64,000 nucleotides of DNA from Hevea brasiliensis (GCF_030052815.1 NC_079502.1:2418001-2482000); one strand, 5' to 3'; shown: positions 24,541 through 36,876, counted from the stretch's first letter. Program-made: numbers and translations. Notes: generated from the letters alone by a model not told the origin.

Positions 24541-25261
24541 TGTCCAAATTTTATTTTTTACCAAAGATTGGGAGTTGAATTTGTGGCACAACAATTGAGT
24601 GTGTACAGAAAAGTGAGTGCTTAGAAAAATGATGGTAAAATGTTGAATTTCATCCTTATACTTATTGAAAAAATTTAATTTAATGAATTTTAATTTTTTT
24701 TATCTAAATTAATTAAAAAATTTTAATTTAAGCTCAATTTATTTATTTATTTTTTCATCTTTATCTCCTTCAATCTTTTCTAGTTGCTTTCAATCAATTA
24801 GAGGGAGGATTCAAAAAAGAAAACCTTTCCAAATCCTATCCATTCTGTTTAGAATGATTTTTATGATAAAATTCAATTCTATTATGTTAAAAGAATTTAA
24901 TTCAAATGAGTTTAAGAAAATTTATGTGTTTAGATTTTTTTTGTTTTAAATGATAGAATTCATTTTGATATGAATTTGCACATTTAAATATTAAAATTAT
25001 AGTATTAATCATCAATTGATTCATTAGCTTATCCTTAGGATGTGTGGATGGCTCTTATTGATAAACCCCAAATTTGCTGAAATAGTGGGTTGTTTTTTAA
25101 TTGCTGCTATATATATACAAGGGATACTACTCAAGAAAGAAAAAAAAAAGAAAAATTATGGTCTCATTTAATTAATAATAATCATCAAAAAATTAAAAAT
25201 TACTTCCAAAACCAACAGAAACATAATCTAAATCATATTCACATGGCAATGAATTTCCTAG

Positions 25262-25310
25262 TTGATTTTTAGCAAATTAAGTCTAAATCGACCCTTCATT
25301 TTGTAATCCA
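25262..25310 (+). repeat. RLP-associated upstream motif, single copy
   Basis: The string TTGATTTTTAGCAAA followed by TTCATTTTGTAATCCA matches three copies at 34.5-34.8 kb and, in part, sequence 430 bp upstream of the intact RLP gene. It lies 80 bp upstream of an RLP 5' fragment. Confidence 0.6.
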
Positions 25311-25390
25311 CGTATAAAAGAATTCATTGATAGAGACCTTCAGTTCTTGATTGGAATGGAAGTTAGCCTTCTTGACAATTTTTTCCATGG

Positions 25391-25478
25391 GCAAGATTCT
25401 TTGACCAAAGTAAATTTTCATGGAAAAAAAAATGAAAGGTGGTACTTACAATTTTTTTCCTCTGGATTGCAACCAATT
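25391..25478 (+). pseudogene. Relic of an LRR receptor-like protein gene, 5' end only
   Basis: About 88 bp align by eye with 28995-29080 of the intact RLP gene: short leader, ATG (25420) and signal-peptide region (TTTTCATGGAAAAAA; CTGGATTGCAACCA). An extra base shifts the frame shortly after the start, and nothing downstream reads as LRR. This is a dead fragment of a former paralogue. Confidence 0.7.
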
Positions 25479-27617
25479 TGGAAATTGCGAATGGTTAAAA
25501 CGGGGACCTTAATATATATATATATATATATTTTATCAGAAAAAATATTTAAAAATAAAAAGAATATTATTATCCTTTTGTTTTATATATAATTTATTTA
25601 TTGTTTCGGCCAATAATCCTTAATTGATAAGGATTCCATGAAAAGGTGGCAGCATGTCTCGTCCAACTGTGTTAGGTTTTTGTTTTGACAAAAGTAGCGG
25701 CGGAAAAATTTTCTTGGAGAAAAAAAAATTTTCCATCGTAGACTAAAAATAATTATTTTTTGGGGCTGATTTCTTTTGAAGAAAATTTAGAGTAAGAATT
25801 CCAATAATTTTTGACAAATTTTATTTATTAAAGAGTTGATAGCAAATGTTAATCAGAGTGTGGATACGTATAGAGTCTTTGCATTATTGAAGAAAAATTA
25901 ATTTTACATCAAAGACTTGTAATCTGATATTTATACAAATATATTTTTTTTGTTTCTAGAATAAATTTTAAATGGAAATAGACCTTCATGCCATTGCTAA
26001 TTAATAATTTCACTTCATATTTTTTTTATAATTAACAAATTTTCTTACATAAAAATTTAGATAAAATTTGGTATATATTATTCAATTAAAATTTAATTTT
26101 TAGGCCTTCATAATACAAATTAATCTGTTTGATATTACTATTAAAATTATTGTTAGAAAAATTATTTTTTTAAATGTGGTATTAAAAAAAAATTTAAAAT
26201 TAAATTTAATAAATTTTAATTATAAAAATATTAAAATAATAAAATAAATTTTTTAAATAACACTTTTATTTATAAAAACAATTTCACCGACGTAATGCAA
26301 AATATAAATTTAATTTCACTACGTAATTAGACCGCTAGCAATCCTACGTCAAGTCATAGTGGGACTTTCCATCCTTAATGATATTGGAAAATTTCTTGCA
26401 AAAGTGAAATTGAAAGGATCTTAGTATGAAAATTTTGTCTTTTTTTTTTAAATAAATACTAATATTTGCACAATTTTTATATTCACATACCGAGCTGTCC
26501 TTTGGTCTCAATTTGTTATAGTATTCATATGATTTCATCTAAAAAAAAAAAATTATTTTTATTTATATAACATTTTAACCAAACAATAAAAAATACATTA
26601 GTTTTCACTCTTAGGCATCTTTTTTATTTATTATTGTTGTATAGTATTAATATTTATTACTTATAATTTGTTTAACCTATAATAAACTCGAAATTATTAA
26701 AATTCAAATGATTTAAAAATTTGAGATTCAATTCAACGATTTATATATAATCTTATTTAAAATTGATTGGTTTATTAGATAAATTACATGATCAATCTGA
26801 AAATTAAATGAAGAAAATTATTTTATAAAAAATTTTAATATTTTAACCTAAAACTTGAAATAAAATACTTTTTTTTATAGCAGCTCATTGGGTGCCTCAA
26901 ATTAATTCATAACTCAATAAATAATTTATTGATATCTTGCCTAAACAAAATAAATCTTGTTTGTGATCATTCTCTTGCTCTAAGTTAGAAAAATAAACTC
27001 TTACCTTTTCTCCTTAAATCTTTATTTTCCCTTCTTATAATCCAATGATATTAATTAACAAAGTCATTTCTTTTTTTTAAGTAAAGAAGTGAGAGATTAG
27101 ATTCAAATATAAGTCTGCCAGGTGAATAATATGCCTTCAACCATTAAATTAATTAATTAAATCGATTCTTCATATAAGAATTCAGGCAAAAGAAAAAAAA
27201 AATCAATCAATCGAATTCATTGATAAAGAGATATGACTATTTTCCTACCTAATCATAGAAACGTAAGTTTGAAATATCAAAGTTGCAAAAATTTTCCATG
27301 CTGAAGTCAGGCAAAGGTAGGGAATTGATTGGTAAGTCATTTTGATTTGATTATTTTAATATTTTTAAACATTCTGAGATTTATTTTCGAAGTTTTAAAT
27401 TTAAATTTATGCTATTAAATTTAAATTTATCTAACGAAACTACAAGGGATGGTTGCAAATTGCAGAGATTTTGTTGGTTGGCTGACTTGGAAAGTGAATG
27501 AATGAATTGGGGACCTTAAGGAATTTAACAACATATTTGTCTTTTTTTTAATTAATTCTAAAATTTTATTAAAACAAAATATATTTAAAAATTAAAACAA
27601 TATTAACATATTAGATA

Positions 27618-28118
27618 ATTTATAACTAAGTTCCTGAGGTATAGCAAAACCCACATATTAGTCTTTGATTTATTTTTAGTAATAATTTAATCCTTAAATT
27701 TAAATTTTATTAACAAATTAGTTTATGTCATTAACTGCTTTTTAATTTGAAATAATTGATTTTATTAGTAAAATATCCTTATATCTAATTTTTATAATCA
27801 AATAATTATTTATTTTATTTTATATAATTACTTAAATATGAAATAAATAAATATTTGAATATAAAATTTAGATGCATAAACTATTTTAATAATAAAATAA
27901 AATTTTAAGGACTACTTTGTTAATAAAATAAAAGTTCAGTGACTAAATTATTTTACATTGAAAAGCAGTTAATGGAGCTAATGGCCAATTTAGACGGCAA
28001 GGATTTATTTATTAACAGAATTAAGCTTTGAGAATCAAATTATTACAAAAAAAATGTACCAAAGAGTAATATGTGAGTTTTGCTATTCTTAAGAAACTTA
28101 ATTGTAAATTTTCCAAAT
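27618..28118. mobile_element. Foldback MITE with long inverted repeats
   Basis: The left arm (about 27625-27750) and the reverse complement of 27965-28115 share ordered strings: ATAGCAAAAC(C/T)CACATATTA, TAATAATTT, and ATTAACTGCTTTT. Identity is roughly 70-80% over more than 100 bp, with a non-coding AT-rich centre. Such long imperfect arms fit a foldback or Mutator-like non-autonomous element. Terminal duplications were not identified, so the ends are approximate. Confidence 0.6.
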
Positions 28119-28565
28119 ATTATTTTACCTCCATATTATTTAATGAAATAAATTTTATACCTTCATGGAAAAATACCCCTTTTATTTAATTTCCTTTCCA
28201 AATTCCTCCCCTTTATTTTTTTTCTTTTGAAAAAAAAAAAATCCTGTATATCTCGTGTGTGCTCTTATATATGGTAATTTTTTTTATTTAATTTCTTTTC
28301 AAAATGCCTCCTTTTTTTTTTTTTTATTAAAATCACCATTCATTTGGGGCCTAATTGTATTAAAAAGCCAAAATTTTGTGTAAATTTAATATCTAACCCA
28401 AATTTTTTTAATTTTAGCTATTGAGGTTCAATTTCTGAAATTGATTGTAATTTTATTAAATTCATTTAATTGATCAAAATTAATTTAAAAATAATATTTT
28501 ATTCATTAAAATTGATTTTATAAATCTCAAATTCATTTAAAGAATTGAATTATTGGTGTAATTAG

Positions 28566-28590
28566 GCCTTCATTTTGCAATCTAGTGACA
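28566..28590 (+). repeat. Partial RLP upstream motif before the intact gene
   Basis: CCTTCATTTTGCAATCTAGTGACA matches, with a few changes, the end of the upstream motif at 34.65 kb (TTCATTTTGTGATCCAGTGATA), supporting common ancestry of the RLP 5' regions. Confidence 0.45.
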
Positions 28591-28972
28591 TTTTCATTCT
28601 GTTATAGCAACTTAGAAAAATCATGTGGTAGGAGTAGTTGCAAAAAATTTTTCACATTGAAATCATATAGGCTTTTTTGGGAATAAATCATAGGCAAAAA
28701 AAATTCAATTGAATTCCTACAAAATAATTATATAATTTTTGGTAATTTTTTTAAATTAAAAGAATTGAATTCTTTCACTTATTATATTTCCAAACATGAT
28801 AATTGATAAAAATAAAAATAATGGAATTGAATTCTTATAAATTTTTAATTTTCAAATAGGTTGATAGTGAGAGTGGGATGAGAATCAATACTTGCAATAG
28901 TCATCTTTGAAATTTCCATATAGAAGTGAAAATCAAAGTATCCTTCCAAACAAAAAGAATGCAAGTAGAGCA

Positions 28973-28982
28973 CTATATATAG
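28973..28982 (+). promoter_or_regulatory. Putative TATA box of the RLP gene
   Basis: CTATATATAG lies about 40 bp upstream of the ATG at 29022. If used, the leader would be very short (roughly 10-20 nt). Confidence 0.45.
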
Positions 28983-29021
28983 CATCCCACTGGTAAGGTT
29001 CTTGCACCAAACTGAATTTTC

Positions 29022-32000
29022 ATGGAAAAAACAATGAGTGTTGTACTCACAATTTGTTTCCTCTTGATTGCAACCATTAATGTTGGCCTCTGCTATGGGA
29101 ACTTCAATTCTGGTTGCATTCCAAGCGAGAGAGAGGCTCTCTTGAAGTTCAAGTATGAGCTCAAAGATCGTTCAAACCGTCTCACATCTTGGGGTGGTAA
29201 TGAGGATTGTTGCGGATGGTATGGTGTGATCTGCCACAACTTAACTGGCCATGTCCTTGAACTCCATCTTGGAAGTCTTTCTGTAGAAGAATACTATCCC
29301 TCTAGTGGTTTTCCTTCTTTTAGTTACTATTACTATATGAAGTACAGGGATTATGAGGAGTACTATATGAAGTCAACATTTGGTGGTAAGATTAGTCCAT
29401 CTCTGCTCAACTTGAAGCATTTGAGGTACTTTGATCTAAGCAACAATGATTTTGGAGGAATTCAAATTCCCAAATTCCTTGGCTCTATGAAGAGTTTAAG
29501 ATACCTTAATCTCTCTGGTGCTGGATTTGGGGGAATGGTTCCTCATGAACTTGGTAATCTTTCCAATCTTCACTACCTTAATCTCAACGGTGGCAATTAT
29601 CATAAATATGTTGAGAATTTACATTGGATTTCTGGTCTTGCTTTGTTAGAATTCCTTGATTTGAGTGATGTGAATCTTACTCAAAGCTTCAATTGGTTGA
29701 AAGTGATAAACATACTTCCTTCTCTAGTAGAATTACACTTGTCAAATTGCCTATATCTTCAACATATTCCCCCTCTAGTAAATGTTAACTTTTCCTCTCT
29801 TTCCACTCTTGATTTGTCATTGAATTATTTCCATGAATCTTTTGTTCCTTATTGGATTTTTCATCTTAAAACTCTTACATCTCTTAATTTAGCATATAAT
29901 CAATTTCAAGGACCAATTCCTCAAAATTTTCAAAATATGACTTCACTCCAGAATCTTGACCTCTCATCTAATCATTTTAATTCTTCACTGCCCAAATGGT
30001 TTTTTCATCTTGAAACTCTAGTTTCTGTTAAGTTGGGATTTAATAGCTTTGAGGGTCCGATCACTGATGAACCTCAAAACATCACTTCATTGAAGGAACT
30101 AGATCTATCTTCCAACTATTTGAATTCCTCAATTCCCAATTGGTTATACAATTGTAGCCACCTTGAGCTCCTTAGTCTTGATGGGAATTTAATTCAAGGT
30201 AAAATTTCAAGTGCCACTGGAGACATGACCTCCCTCAATAGCCTTGATTTGTCATACAATGAATTTGAACTTGGAGGAATTCCAAGATCATTAAAAAATC
30301 TTTGCAATTTGAGGTTCCTCTCTTTGTCAGAAGTCAACCTCAGCCAAGATATAAGTGATATCCTTGACATTCTTTCAGGATGTATTTCAAATGTGCTAGA
30401 GTCATTGGAGTTAAATCGTTGTCAGTTATTTGGTCATTTGACCAATCATCTTGGGCATTTTAATAGTTTGACCTACCTTGATCTGTCGGCTAATTCCATT
30501 TCTGGTCCAATTCCACTGGATTTAGCAGAATTGAAGTCCTTGACATATCTAGTGCTTGAGAGTAACAAATTGGGTGGAACTCTCCCTGCAAGCCTTGGGG
30601 GGCTTACAAATTTGGTGATGTTTGATATTGCTCACAATTTATTGGAAGGTAATGTTTCTGAAATCCATTTCGCAAACCTCACCAAATTGAGAATAATTGA
30701 TGCTTCTGAGAATCGTTTGATGTTGAAAGTTAGTTCCAATTGGATTCCACCTTTTGATCATCTTGAAATCTTACGATTGAGATCTTGGATTATTGGTCCA
30801 CAATTTCCAGTATGGATTCATTCGCTAAAGTATTTGGATGAAATGGATTTATCAAACTCAGGAATTTCTCGTAATATTCCCTTTTGGTTCTGGAACATGT
30901 CTCTACAATTTTCCTTAATGAATCTCTCTCACAACCAACTGCATGGAGTCATTCCAGATATCCTCAATATTGATCCATCTTATTCTTTCATTGACTTGAG
31001 TTCAAATCACTTTAGAGGTCCATTACCTCGTATCTACTCTAAGGTCAAGGGATTAGTTCTTTCTAATAATTCGTTTTCAGGTTCCACATCTCACTTCCTT
31101 TGTTACAAGATGAATGAGGTGAATACAATGACGAATATTCTTGACCTTGACAATAATCTTTTATTTGGAGAAATACCAGATTGCTGGTGGAATTGGTCAC
31201 AATTGTGGTTTTTAAGCTTGAACAACAACAACTTTAGTGGCAATATTCCTGAGTCGATTGGAGCTTTAACCCTGCTTCAATCCATGCATCTTCGTAATAA
31301 TAGTCTCTCGGGTGAGATACCATTGTCACTTCAAAATTGTACAAGCTTAACCACACTCGACTTTGGTGAAAATGAATTGATCGGGCACATTCCAATATGG
31401 ATGGGCAGAAGGCTTTTGGATTTGGTTATTCTTAACCTTCGCACAAATAAGTTTCATGGCTATATCCCCAAGCAACTTTGCCATCTGGTTTCTTTGCAGA
31501 TTCTAGATCTTTCTCACAATTATCTTTCTGGGACCATTCCAAGCTGTATTAAAAACTTCATTGCTATGGCTACAACTGATTTTGTGGCTCAAATTTATGC
31601 AATGCCTACTCCATATGCATTTTTTGGAGATGATACTGAGATTGTGATGAAAGGAAGAACGGTTGAGTATGACATTATTCTTAAATTTGTGAAAAGCATG
31701 GACCTTTCTAGCAATAATTTATCCGGAGAGATTCCGAAGGAAATTACAAGACTTGTAGCATTACAATCCTTGAATTTTTCGGATAATTTTTTATCTGGAA
31801 AAATTCCTGAGAATATAGGTGCTATGAAATCGCTAGAAGCTTTGGATTTTTCTCAAAATCAATTATTTGGGGTAATTCCTCAAAGCATCACAACTTTGAC
31901 ATTTTTGAGCCTCTTGAACGTATCCAATAACAATTTGAGTGGAAGAATTCCTACAAGCACTCAATTGTCGACTTTCAGCTCATCTAGTTTCATTGGCAAT

Positions 32001-32288
32001 AAAGGACTATGTGGACCTCCACTCAGTAACAATTGCAGTGAAAATGGTGTTATACTCAACAATGGAATTGTAAAAGGACAAGAAAAAGGTGACAATGGTG
32101 TTGAAGTGGATTGGTTCTATGTGAGTGTGGCACTTGGATTCATTGTGGGCTTCTGGAGTGTGTTGGGTCCTCTTTTGGTTAATAGACGATGGAGGCATGC
32201 GTATTTTCATTTCCTGGATTGTTTGGGGAACAAAATTTGGTGGTTTAAGGTAAATGTTGTTAGAGTTTGTTCTTCCCATGGTTTTTAG
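29022..32288 (+). CDS. Leucine-rich-repeat receptor-like protein (RLP, EIX2/Cf type)
   Basis: Intact single-exon 1088-residue protein. Residues 1 to about 26 form a signal peptide ([19 protein letters not shown]). An LRRNT domain with paired cysteines follows ([24 protein letters not shown]). A long array of extracellular LRRs (roughly 28-30, consensus LxxLxLSxNxLSGxIP) is broken by an island at about 845-890 containing [12 protein letters not shown]. Next come the final LRRs, the capping [11 protein letters not shown] near 990, a membrane segment at about 1030-1053 ([19 protein letters not shown], with a GxxxG motif), and a cytosolic tail of about 35 residues without a kinase domain. Family knowledge: RLPs of this type (tomato EIX2, Cf proteins) sit in the plasma membrane, sense extracellular ligands and signal with SOBIR1/BAK1 kinases. 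Ligand and role here are unknown. Fragments at 25.4 and 36.9 kb show that it belonged to a cluster. Confidence 0.93.
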   Translation: MEKTMSVVLTICFLLIATINVGLCYGNFNSGCIPSEREALLKFKYELKDRSNRLTSWGGNEDCCGWYGVICHNLTGHVLELHLGSLSVEEYYPSSGFPSFSYYYYMKYRDYEEYYMKSTFGGKISPSLLNLKHLRYFDLSNNDFGGIQIPKFLGSMKSLRYLNLSGAGFGGMVPHELGNLSNLHYLNLNGGNYHKYVENLHWISGLALLEFLDLSDVNLTQSFNWLKVINILPSLVELHLSNCLYLQHIPPLVNVNFSSLSTLDLSLNYFHESFVPYWIFHLKTLTSLNLAYNQFQGPIPQNFQNMTSLQNLDLSSNHFNSSLPKWFFHLETLVSVKLGFNSFEGPITDEPQNITSLKELDLSSNYLNSSIPNWLYNCSHLELLSLDGNLIQGKISSATGDMTSLNSLDLSYNEFELGGIPRSLKNLCNLRFLSLSEVNLSQDISDILDILSGCISNVLESLELNRCQLFGHLTNHLGHFNSLTYLDLSANSISGPIPLDLAELKSLTYLVLESNKLGGTLPASLGGLTNLVMFDIAHNLLEGNVSEIHFANLTKLRIIDASENRLMLKVSSNWIPPFDHLEILRLRSWIIGPQFPVWIHSLKYLDEMDLSNSGISRNIPFWFWNMSLQFSLMNLSHNQLHGVIPDILNIDPSYSFIDLSSNHFRGPLPRIYSKVKGLVLSNNSFSGSTSHFLCYKMNEVNTMTNILDLDNNLLFGEIPDCWWNWSQLWFLSLNNNNFSGNIPESIGALTLLQSMHLRNNSLSGEIPLSLQNCTSLTTLDFGENELIGHIPIWMGRRLLDLVILNLRTNKFHGYIPKQLCHLVSLQILDLSHNYLSGTIPSCIKNFIAMATTDFVAQIYAMPTPYAFFGDDTEIVMKGRTVEYDIILKFVKSMDLSSNNLSGEIPKEITRLVALQSLNFSDNFLSGKIPENIGAMKSLEALDFSQNQLFGVIPQSITTLTFLSLLNVSNNNLSGRIPTSTQLSTFSSSSFIGNKGLCGPPLSNNCSENGVILNNGIVKGQEKGDNGVEVDWFYVSVALGFIVGFWSVLGPLLVNRRWRHAYFHFLDCLGNKIWWFKVNVVRVCSSHGF

Positions 32289-32622
32289 TGATGTTAATCT
32301 AATATAGTGTAGATTTCTACCTTTATGGTAAAAGGATATGAAACAGATATAGCTACCCTTGTTTTGTGTATATAAAAGTTATATACAAATCTACGTTCCC
32401 TTGTGAAAATTTGAATGGAGTAATATTTCAAGTAGTGTAGTATATTTTAAATGGTGCCTCTTGATTAGTTCTTGTAGAAACTCCATTGTCTGTTTGGCAT
32501 CGTGCTCTACATCTTCAGCTTTGGCTCTGTATTTATTTGTTTTGTATGCTCTGTATTTTTATTTTCAGCTGGTTCTTCTTCCTTTCTCCCTTCTTTTTTT
32601 GTACTTTCTGTCAGGTTTTTTC
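32289..32622 (+). other. 3' flank of the RLP gene, probably 3' UTR then repeat tail
   Basis: No ORF is present. The T-rich part at 32490-32620 (CTTTCTCCC, TTTGTACTTTCTG) leads into the hairpin repeat and may belong to a LINE-like 3' end. Confidence 0.35.
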
Positions 32623-32698
32623 ACTTAGCATATACTGCCTAGGTTGGGTGTAAGGGGGAAGCCTGAAGGCTGGGTTTAGCTGGCAGTACATGCTAAGT
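32623..32698 (+). repeat. Hairpin-bearing repeat, copy A
   Basis: Seventeen-base arms ACTTAGCATATACTGCC (32623-32639) and GGCAGTACATGCTAAGT (32682-32698) pair with one mismatch (G-U possible in RNA) around a 42-nt loop containing GGCTGGGTTTAGCT. The motif is followed by TTTTTCCT and ATTAATAAAAT. A second copy lies inverted at 33.3 kb. It may be a LINE 3' end. Confidence 0.7.
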
Positions 32699-33342
32699 TT
32701 TTCCTGGCCATTAATAAAATTCTGGTTTATCAAAAGAAAAGGTGTCATCTAATAGAGTTTATATTCATCATTGAGAAGGATAGAATTTGGAACCCAGCCA
32801 AGTATCCTTCCTTTTTTCTCATGAACAAATATGTCATGGCAATTATCCTTGATTTTGAACTAGCTAGCATAGAAAGCTGATTATATCCATTGATTGGATT
32901 TAAAGCAATTAAAGTTTGATGAATTTTGTAGTTGATTAGAAAAGAATTTTTGTTTTGAATTGCATGCTTGGATTACAAAAATGATGATACATTTCCCCCT
33001 TGGGAGATTAGTCCCATATGGATTTTCTTCATTTACTTCTTTAGTTTGATACAAGATTGAAAATGTAATGTTTAGCTAGCGTGTTTTAGTGGTAAAAAAG
33101 CATATCATTTACCTGATAAATTCATATTCGAGTTTTAACCTCTCCCATCTCTCCATTAAAAAAAAAGGAAAAAAAATTAAAAATGTAACAAAAATGAAAC
33201 AGTATACAAAATTTATCGATAGTCTGATTATTATTTTTTGAGATCGACGTAAAATTATTGATTGCATATTTATATTAATGACTTTATGTAAATTAGGTTT
33301 TTTTTTTATAAGCAATTTATTTTATTAATACATCAAGGAAAA

Positions 33343-33421
33343 ACTTAGCATGTGAAGTCTAGCTAAAACCCAGCCGTTTGACCTCTCTAGTATGCCCTAC
33401 TTAGGGTAACACATGCTAAGT
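33343..33421 (-). repeat. Hairpin-bearing repeat, copy B (inverted)
   Basis: Perfect 12-base arms ACTTAGCATGTG (33343-33354) and CACATGCTAAGT (33410-33421) flank a 55-nt loop. On the minus strand the loop and flanks (GGCTGGGTTTTAGCT, TTTTTCCTTG, ATTAATAAAAT) match copy A, while the inner arm bases differ but still pair. Confidence 0.7.
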
Positions 33422-33429
33422 GAAAAAAT

Positions 33430-34535
33430 TTGGAGCAAGACAAAAGACGAGCCTAGAGATTGAATTAATCAACCTAAGCAATAAATAGTAATAAAAGAAG
33501 CATAACATAACAATTGCCTAAAACAAACATAAAACCCAACCATCCAAATCAAATAGCAAGAACAACCTTATACGTAAATTAGTTATTAATTATGAAATTA
33601 TCATTCTCAAATTAATTTTTACGTAATAAATAATTATAATTTATAAAAAATAACAAATAACTATAATATTTTAATAAATAATATTTTTAGTAATGTTACA
33701 AACAGGTTTAAGTCAGACAATTTGAGTTATTTTAAGTTACTAATCATTTGAATCTCATCTCTTTTGGACAGATTCGTATCGTATCATTTTAGGTTACGGG
33801 TTAATTCAAGTTGCGCATCATGTTATTATATAAATTATGCGTAATCAATTTGGATTGATTTGGATCAAAATATTAATTTTATTAAAAAAATAATTTTATT
33901 AATTAAAATTTTGATTGATTGAATTAGTTAAAATGTTCTAATTTCGAGTTGAATTATATGAGTTATTGAATTGATACTTAATCGAATCCTCAATTTTTAT
34001 AGACAATTTCAAATTTTGTGCTATTTAAAATTATTTACAAATCTGTTTAAATTGAGTGAGTTTGAGTTTAGGTGATATATCGAATTAAAATCTACAACCT
34101 CTAATTCCATCCATCTTGTAATCAAGTAATAATTAGGAGACTGAAATTTGGTTTAATTATGGTGATAGTGATCTCAATGGTTGCTTGTGTGAAAGCTAGC
34201 GGGTGGTCTTGCTCCTACCCGTACGACATGTTCTTACACATAATTGATGCGTTACCAGCGCGAGTCACTGTGAAAGAAGTGGGTATGACTTATGGGAAAT
34301 TTTTTTTTAAGGCAAAATGACTTGAAAGGGTATTTAAAAAATTATGCATTAAATTCTCCTCTTTTTTTTTTTTTTTTCCATACATCATCTTATTAATCAT
34401 CAATCTATTAGCGTATCCTAAGGACTTGGTAATTCTAGCTGTTTGCGCAACCTAGCTAGTTTACGGTCCTGCTCATGCATGCAAGACGTGTTAATTACAA
34501 CAAGCAGTTGGGATCAGCACTCGGGAAAATTAGAG
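33430..34535. other. AT-rich spacer without recognisable genes
   Basis: Degenerate AT-rich sequence with many short direct repeats (for example TCAATTTGGATTGATTTGGAT). No gene or complete mobile element is seen. Segment 34380-34440 (CATCAATCTATTAGCGTATCCTAAGGA) resembles the sequence at 13230 and 25020, another trace of the duplicated RLP-region flank. Confidence 0.5.
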
Positions 34536-34795
34536 TTGATTTTAGCAAACCAATTCTAAATCCACCATTCATTTTGTAATCCAGCTGCATACTCACGTGC
34601 CAATCAATTTCCTAAGTTGATTTTAGCAAACAGAGTCTAAATCTACCATTCATTTTGTGATCCAGTGATATTAATTAATTACGTTGAAAGGAAATTGACT
34701 TGTCAATCAATTTCAATTTCCAAATTTGATTTTAGCAAACGTTGCTTAAAACCACCAACACCATACATCTTGTAATCCATTCATATTAATTAGCT
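34536..34795 (+). repeat. RLP-associated upstream motif, three copies
   Basis: Units starting at 34536, 34617 and 34726 share TTGATTTTAGCAAAC, an A/T/C-rich middle (CTAAATC.ACC) and ATTCATTTTGTAATCCA. Spacing is irregular (81 and 109 bp). The same motif sits just upstream of the RLP relic at 25.39 kb and partly upstream of the intact RLP gene. Confidence 0.75.
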
Positions 34796-34825
34796 ATGTT
34801 GACTCTTCATATAACTAGAAATTCA

Positions 34826-35859
34826 TCCGTGCGTTGCGCGAATATTTTTTAATTTTTTAAAAATTATTAATATAATAAATAATAAGAATATAGTATCTAA
34901 ATTTAGAAGAAAATATTAAAAATATAAAAATATTAATTTTTAAAAATATACCTTATAAATATTTGTGGAAACTCTTGTTTATCGTTTCCAAAAACTTTTT
35001 TTTACTACAATTTTCAAGATTTAATAAATGGAGGTTTGTAATGATTTTAGATTTATATAGGTTTTTTTTTTTTTTTTTTTTGCTATTAAAGTTTAGTGGA
35101 GTTATTTTTTCAATATTAATTATGCTTGGTATTCATCCATAATAATATAATTGTAACTGTGACTTTTTATATGCCACTATTAAGTTCATTAATTATTTTT
35201 TATTTTACTTGTTATTATTCTATTTATCTTCCTCTTTATCCATAATTGAGCATTATTTCATAACTTAGTTTTATGATGTGGCCTTATTTGATAATTCAAT
35301 TTTATGATATTTATATGGAAATAGATTTATATAGATGTTATGTTAAGAATTAGAAAATTGAAAAATTATACGAATGAGTGATTACTTAAAATAATATGAC
35401 CACAAATTTAATAAGACTAATAAATTTTATTTAATATATACATATTAGTTATTAAAAATTAATGATCAAATATAGCTAAACATGAGGAAATAAGAAGCAT
35501 CAAAATTATGCGAAATAACTTACTTATTTATATTTTTAATAATTTATGCTTATTAGTTCCAAATTTAAGAATTTTTTGCTATTATAATTCATTAATATAT
35601 ATATATATATATATATATATTAATTTTATTTAAATTTTTATATTATGTATTAAAAAACTAAAAGTTGTATATTAATTAATGGTAATAATAAGATTTATGA
35701 ATTTTGTTTAATATATACATATTATGAAAGAAAAATGTACATTTTTTGCTATTATATATAATTCATAAATATAGATGTTTACTAATTTTATTTAAATTTT
35801 TATGTTAAATATTAAGAAACTAAAAAGTCATTTAATTAGTGTTGATAATAAGATTAATG

Positions 35860-35909
<50 letters not shown>

Positions 35910-36042
35910 GAACCACTAAAATGAAAATAAAAACGAATTCTCTCCATAAAAGGTGTATTATGGGAAATAACTTACTTATTTATATTTTTAATAATTTATG
36001 CTTATTAGTTCCAAATTTAAGAATTTTTTGCTATTATAATTC

Positions 36043-36100
<58 letters not shown>

Positions 36101-36472
36101 TTTATTTAAATTTTTATATTATGTATTAAAAAACTAAAAGTTGTATATTAATTAATGGTAATAATAAGATTTATGAATTTTGTTTAATATATACATATTA
36201 TGAAAGAAAAATGTACATTTTTTGCTATTATATATAATTCATAAATATAGATGTTTACTAATTTTATTTAAATTTTTATGTTAAATATTAAGAAACTAAA
36301 AAGTCATTTATTTTATTTAATATATACATATTAGTTATTAACAATTAATGATCAAATATAGCTAAACATGAGGAAATAAGAAGCATCAAGATTATGGGAA
36401 ATAACTTATTTATATTTTTAATAATTTATGCTTATTAGTTCCAAATTTAAGAATTTTTTGCTATTATAATTC

Positions 36473-36520
<48 letters not shown>

Positions 36521-36755
36521 TTTATTTAAATTTTTATATTATGTATTAAAAAACTAAAAGTTGTATATTAATTAATGGTAATAATAAGATTTATGAATTT
36601 TGTTTAATATATACATATTATGAAAGAAAAATGTACATTTTTTGCTATTATATATAATTCATAAATATAGATGTTTACTAATTTTATTTAAATTTTTATG
36701 TTAAATATTAAGAAACTAAAAAGTCATTTAATTAGTGTTGATAATAAGATTAATG

Positions 36756-36833
<78 letters not shown>

Positions 36834-36876
36834 GAACCACTAAAATGAAAATAAAAACGAATTCTCTCCATAAAAG
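34826..36876. repeat. AT-rich tandem block with long (AT)n tracts
   Basis: A segment including AGAATTTTTTGCTATTATAATTC, (AT)n, AACTAAAAGTTGTATATTAATTAATGG and AAATGTACATTTTTTGC occurs three times (about 35570-35850, 36020-36310, 36450-36730). A larger unit of about 924 bp ending AATGAACCACTAAAATG occurs twice (35907 and 36831). (AT)n tracts lie near 35594-35620, 35862-35906, 36046-36096, 36476-36514 and 36757-36831. The left edge carries CCGTGCGTTGCGCG, a motif seen in many plant non-autonomous elements. ORFs in here are artefacts. Confidence 0.75.

Larger units (their letters stand above)
24366..26356. other. Segment missing from duplication copy 1
   Basis: About 2 kb present only in copy 2. 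It includes the right half of a MITE, a diverged relative of the 13230-13370/21310-21450 sequence at 25020-25140, an RLP upstream motif (25262-25310), an RLP 5' fragment and a TA microsatellite (25514-25530). No intact gene is seen. Confidence 0.7.
20599..27715. repeat. Tandem segmental duplication, copy 2
   Basis: This copy carries, in order, the 107-codon ORF, SINE, hAT-like MITE, GC-richer block, a second MITE, a roughly 2-kb segment missing from copy 1, and the segment shared with 19220-20595. The head-to-tail junction lies at about 20595-20599, where AT-rich sequence matching 27.7 kb meets CACATACTGCT, matching 12.52 kb. Confidence 0.9.

Noticed and set aside
25347..25592. 81-codon ORF as a gene
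   Set aside because: Its middle is the frameshifted 5' relic of an RLP gene and its end is a TA repeat.
35921..36109. ORF with poly Tyr-Ile end
   Set aside because: It is a translation of an (AT)n microsatellite.
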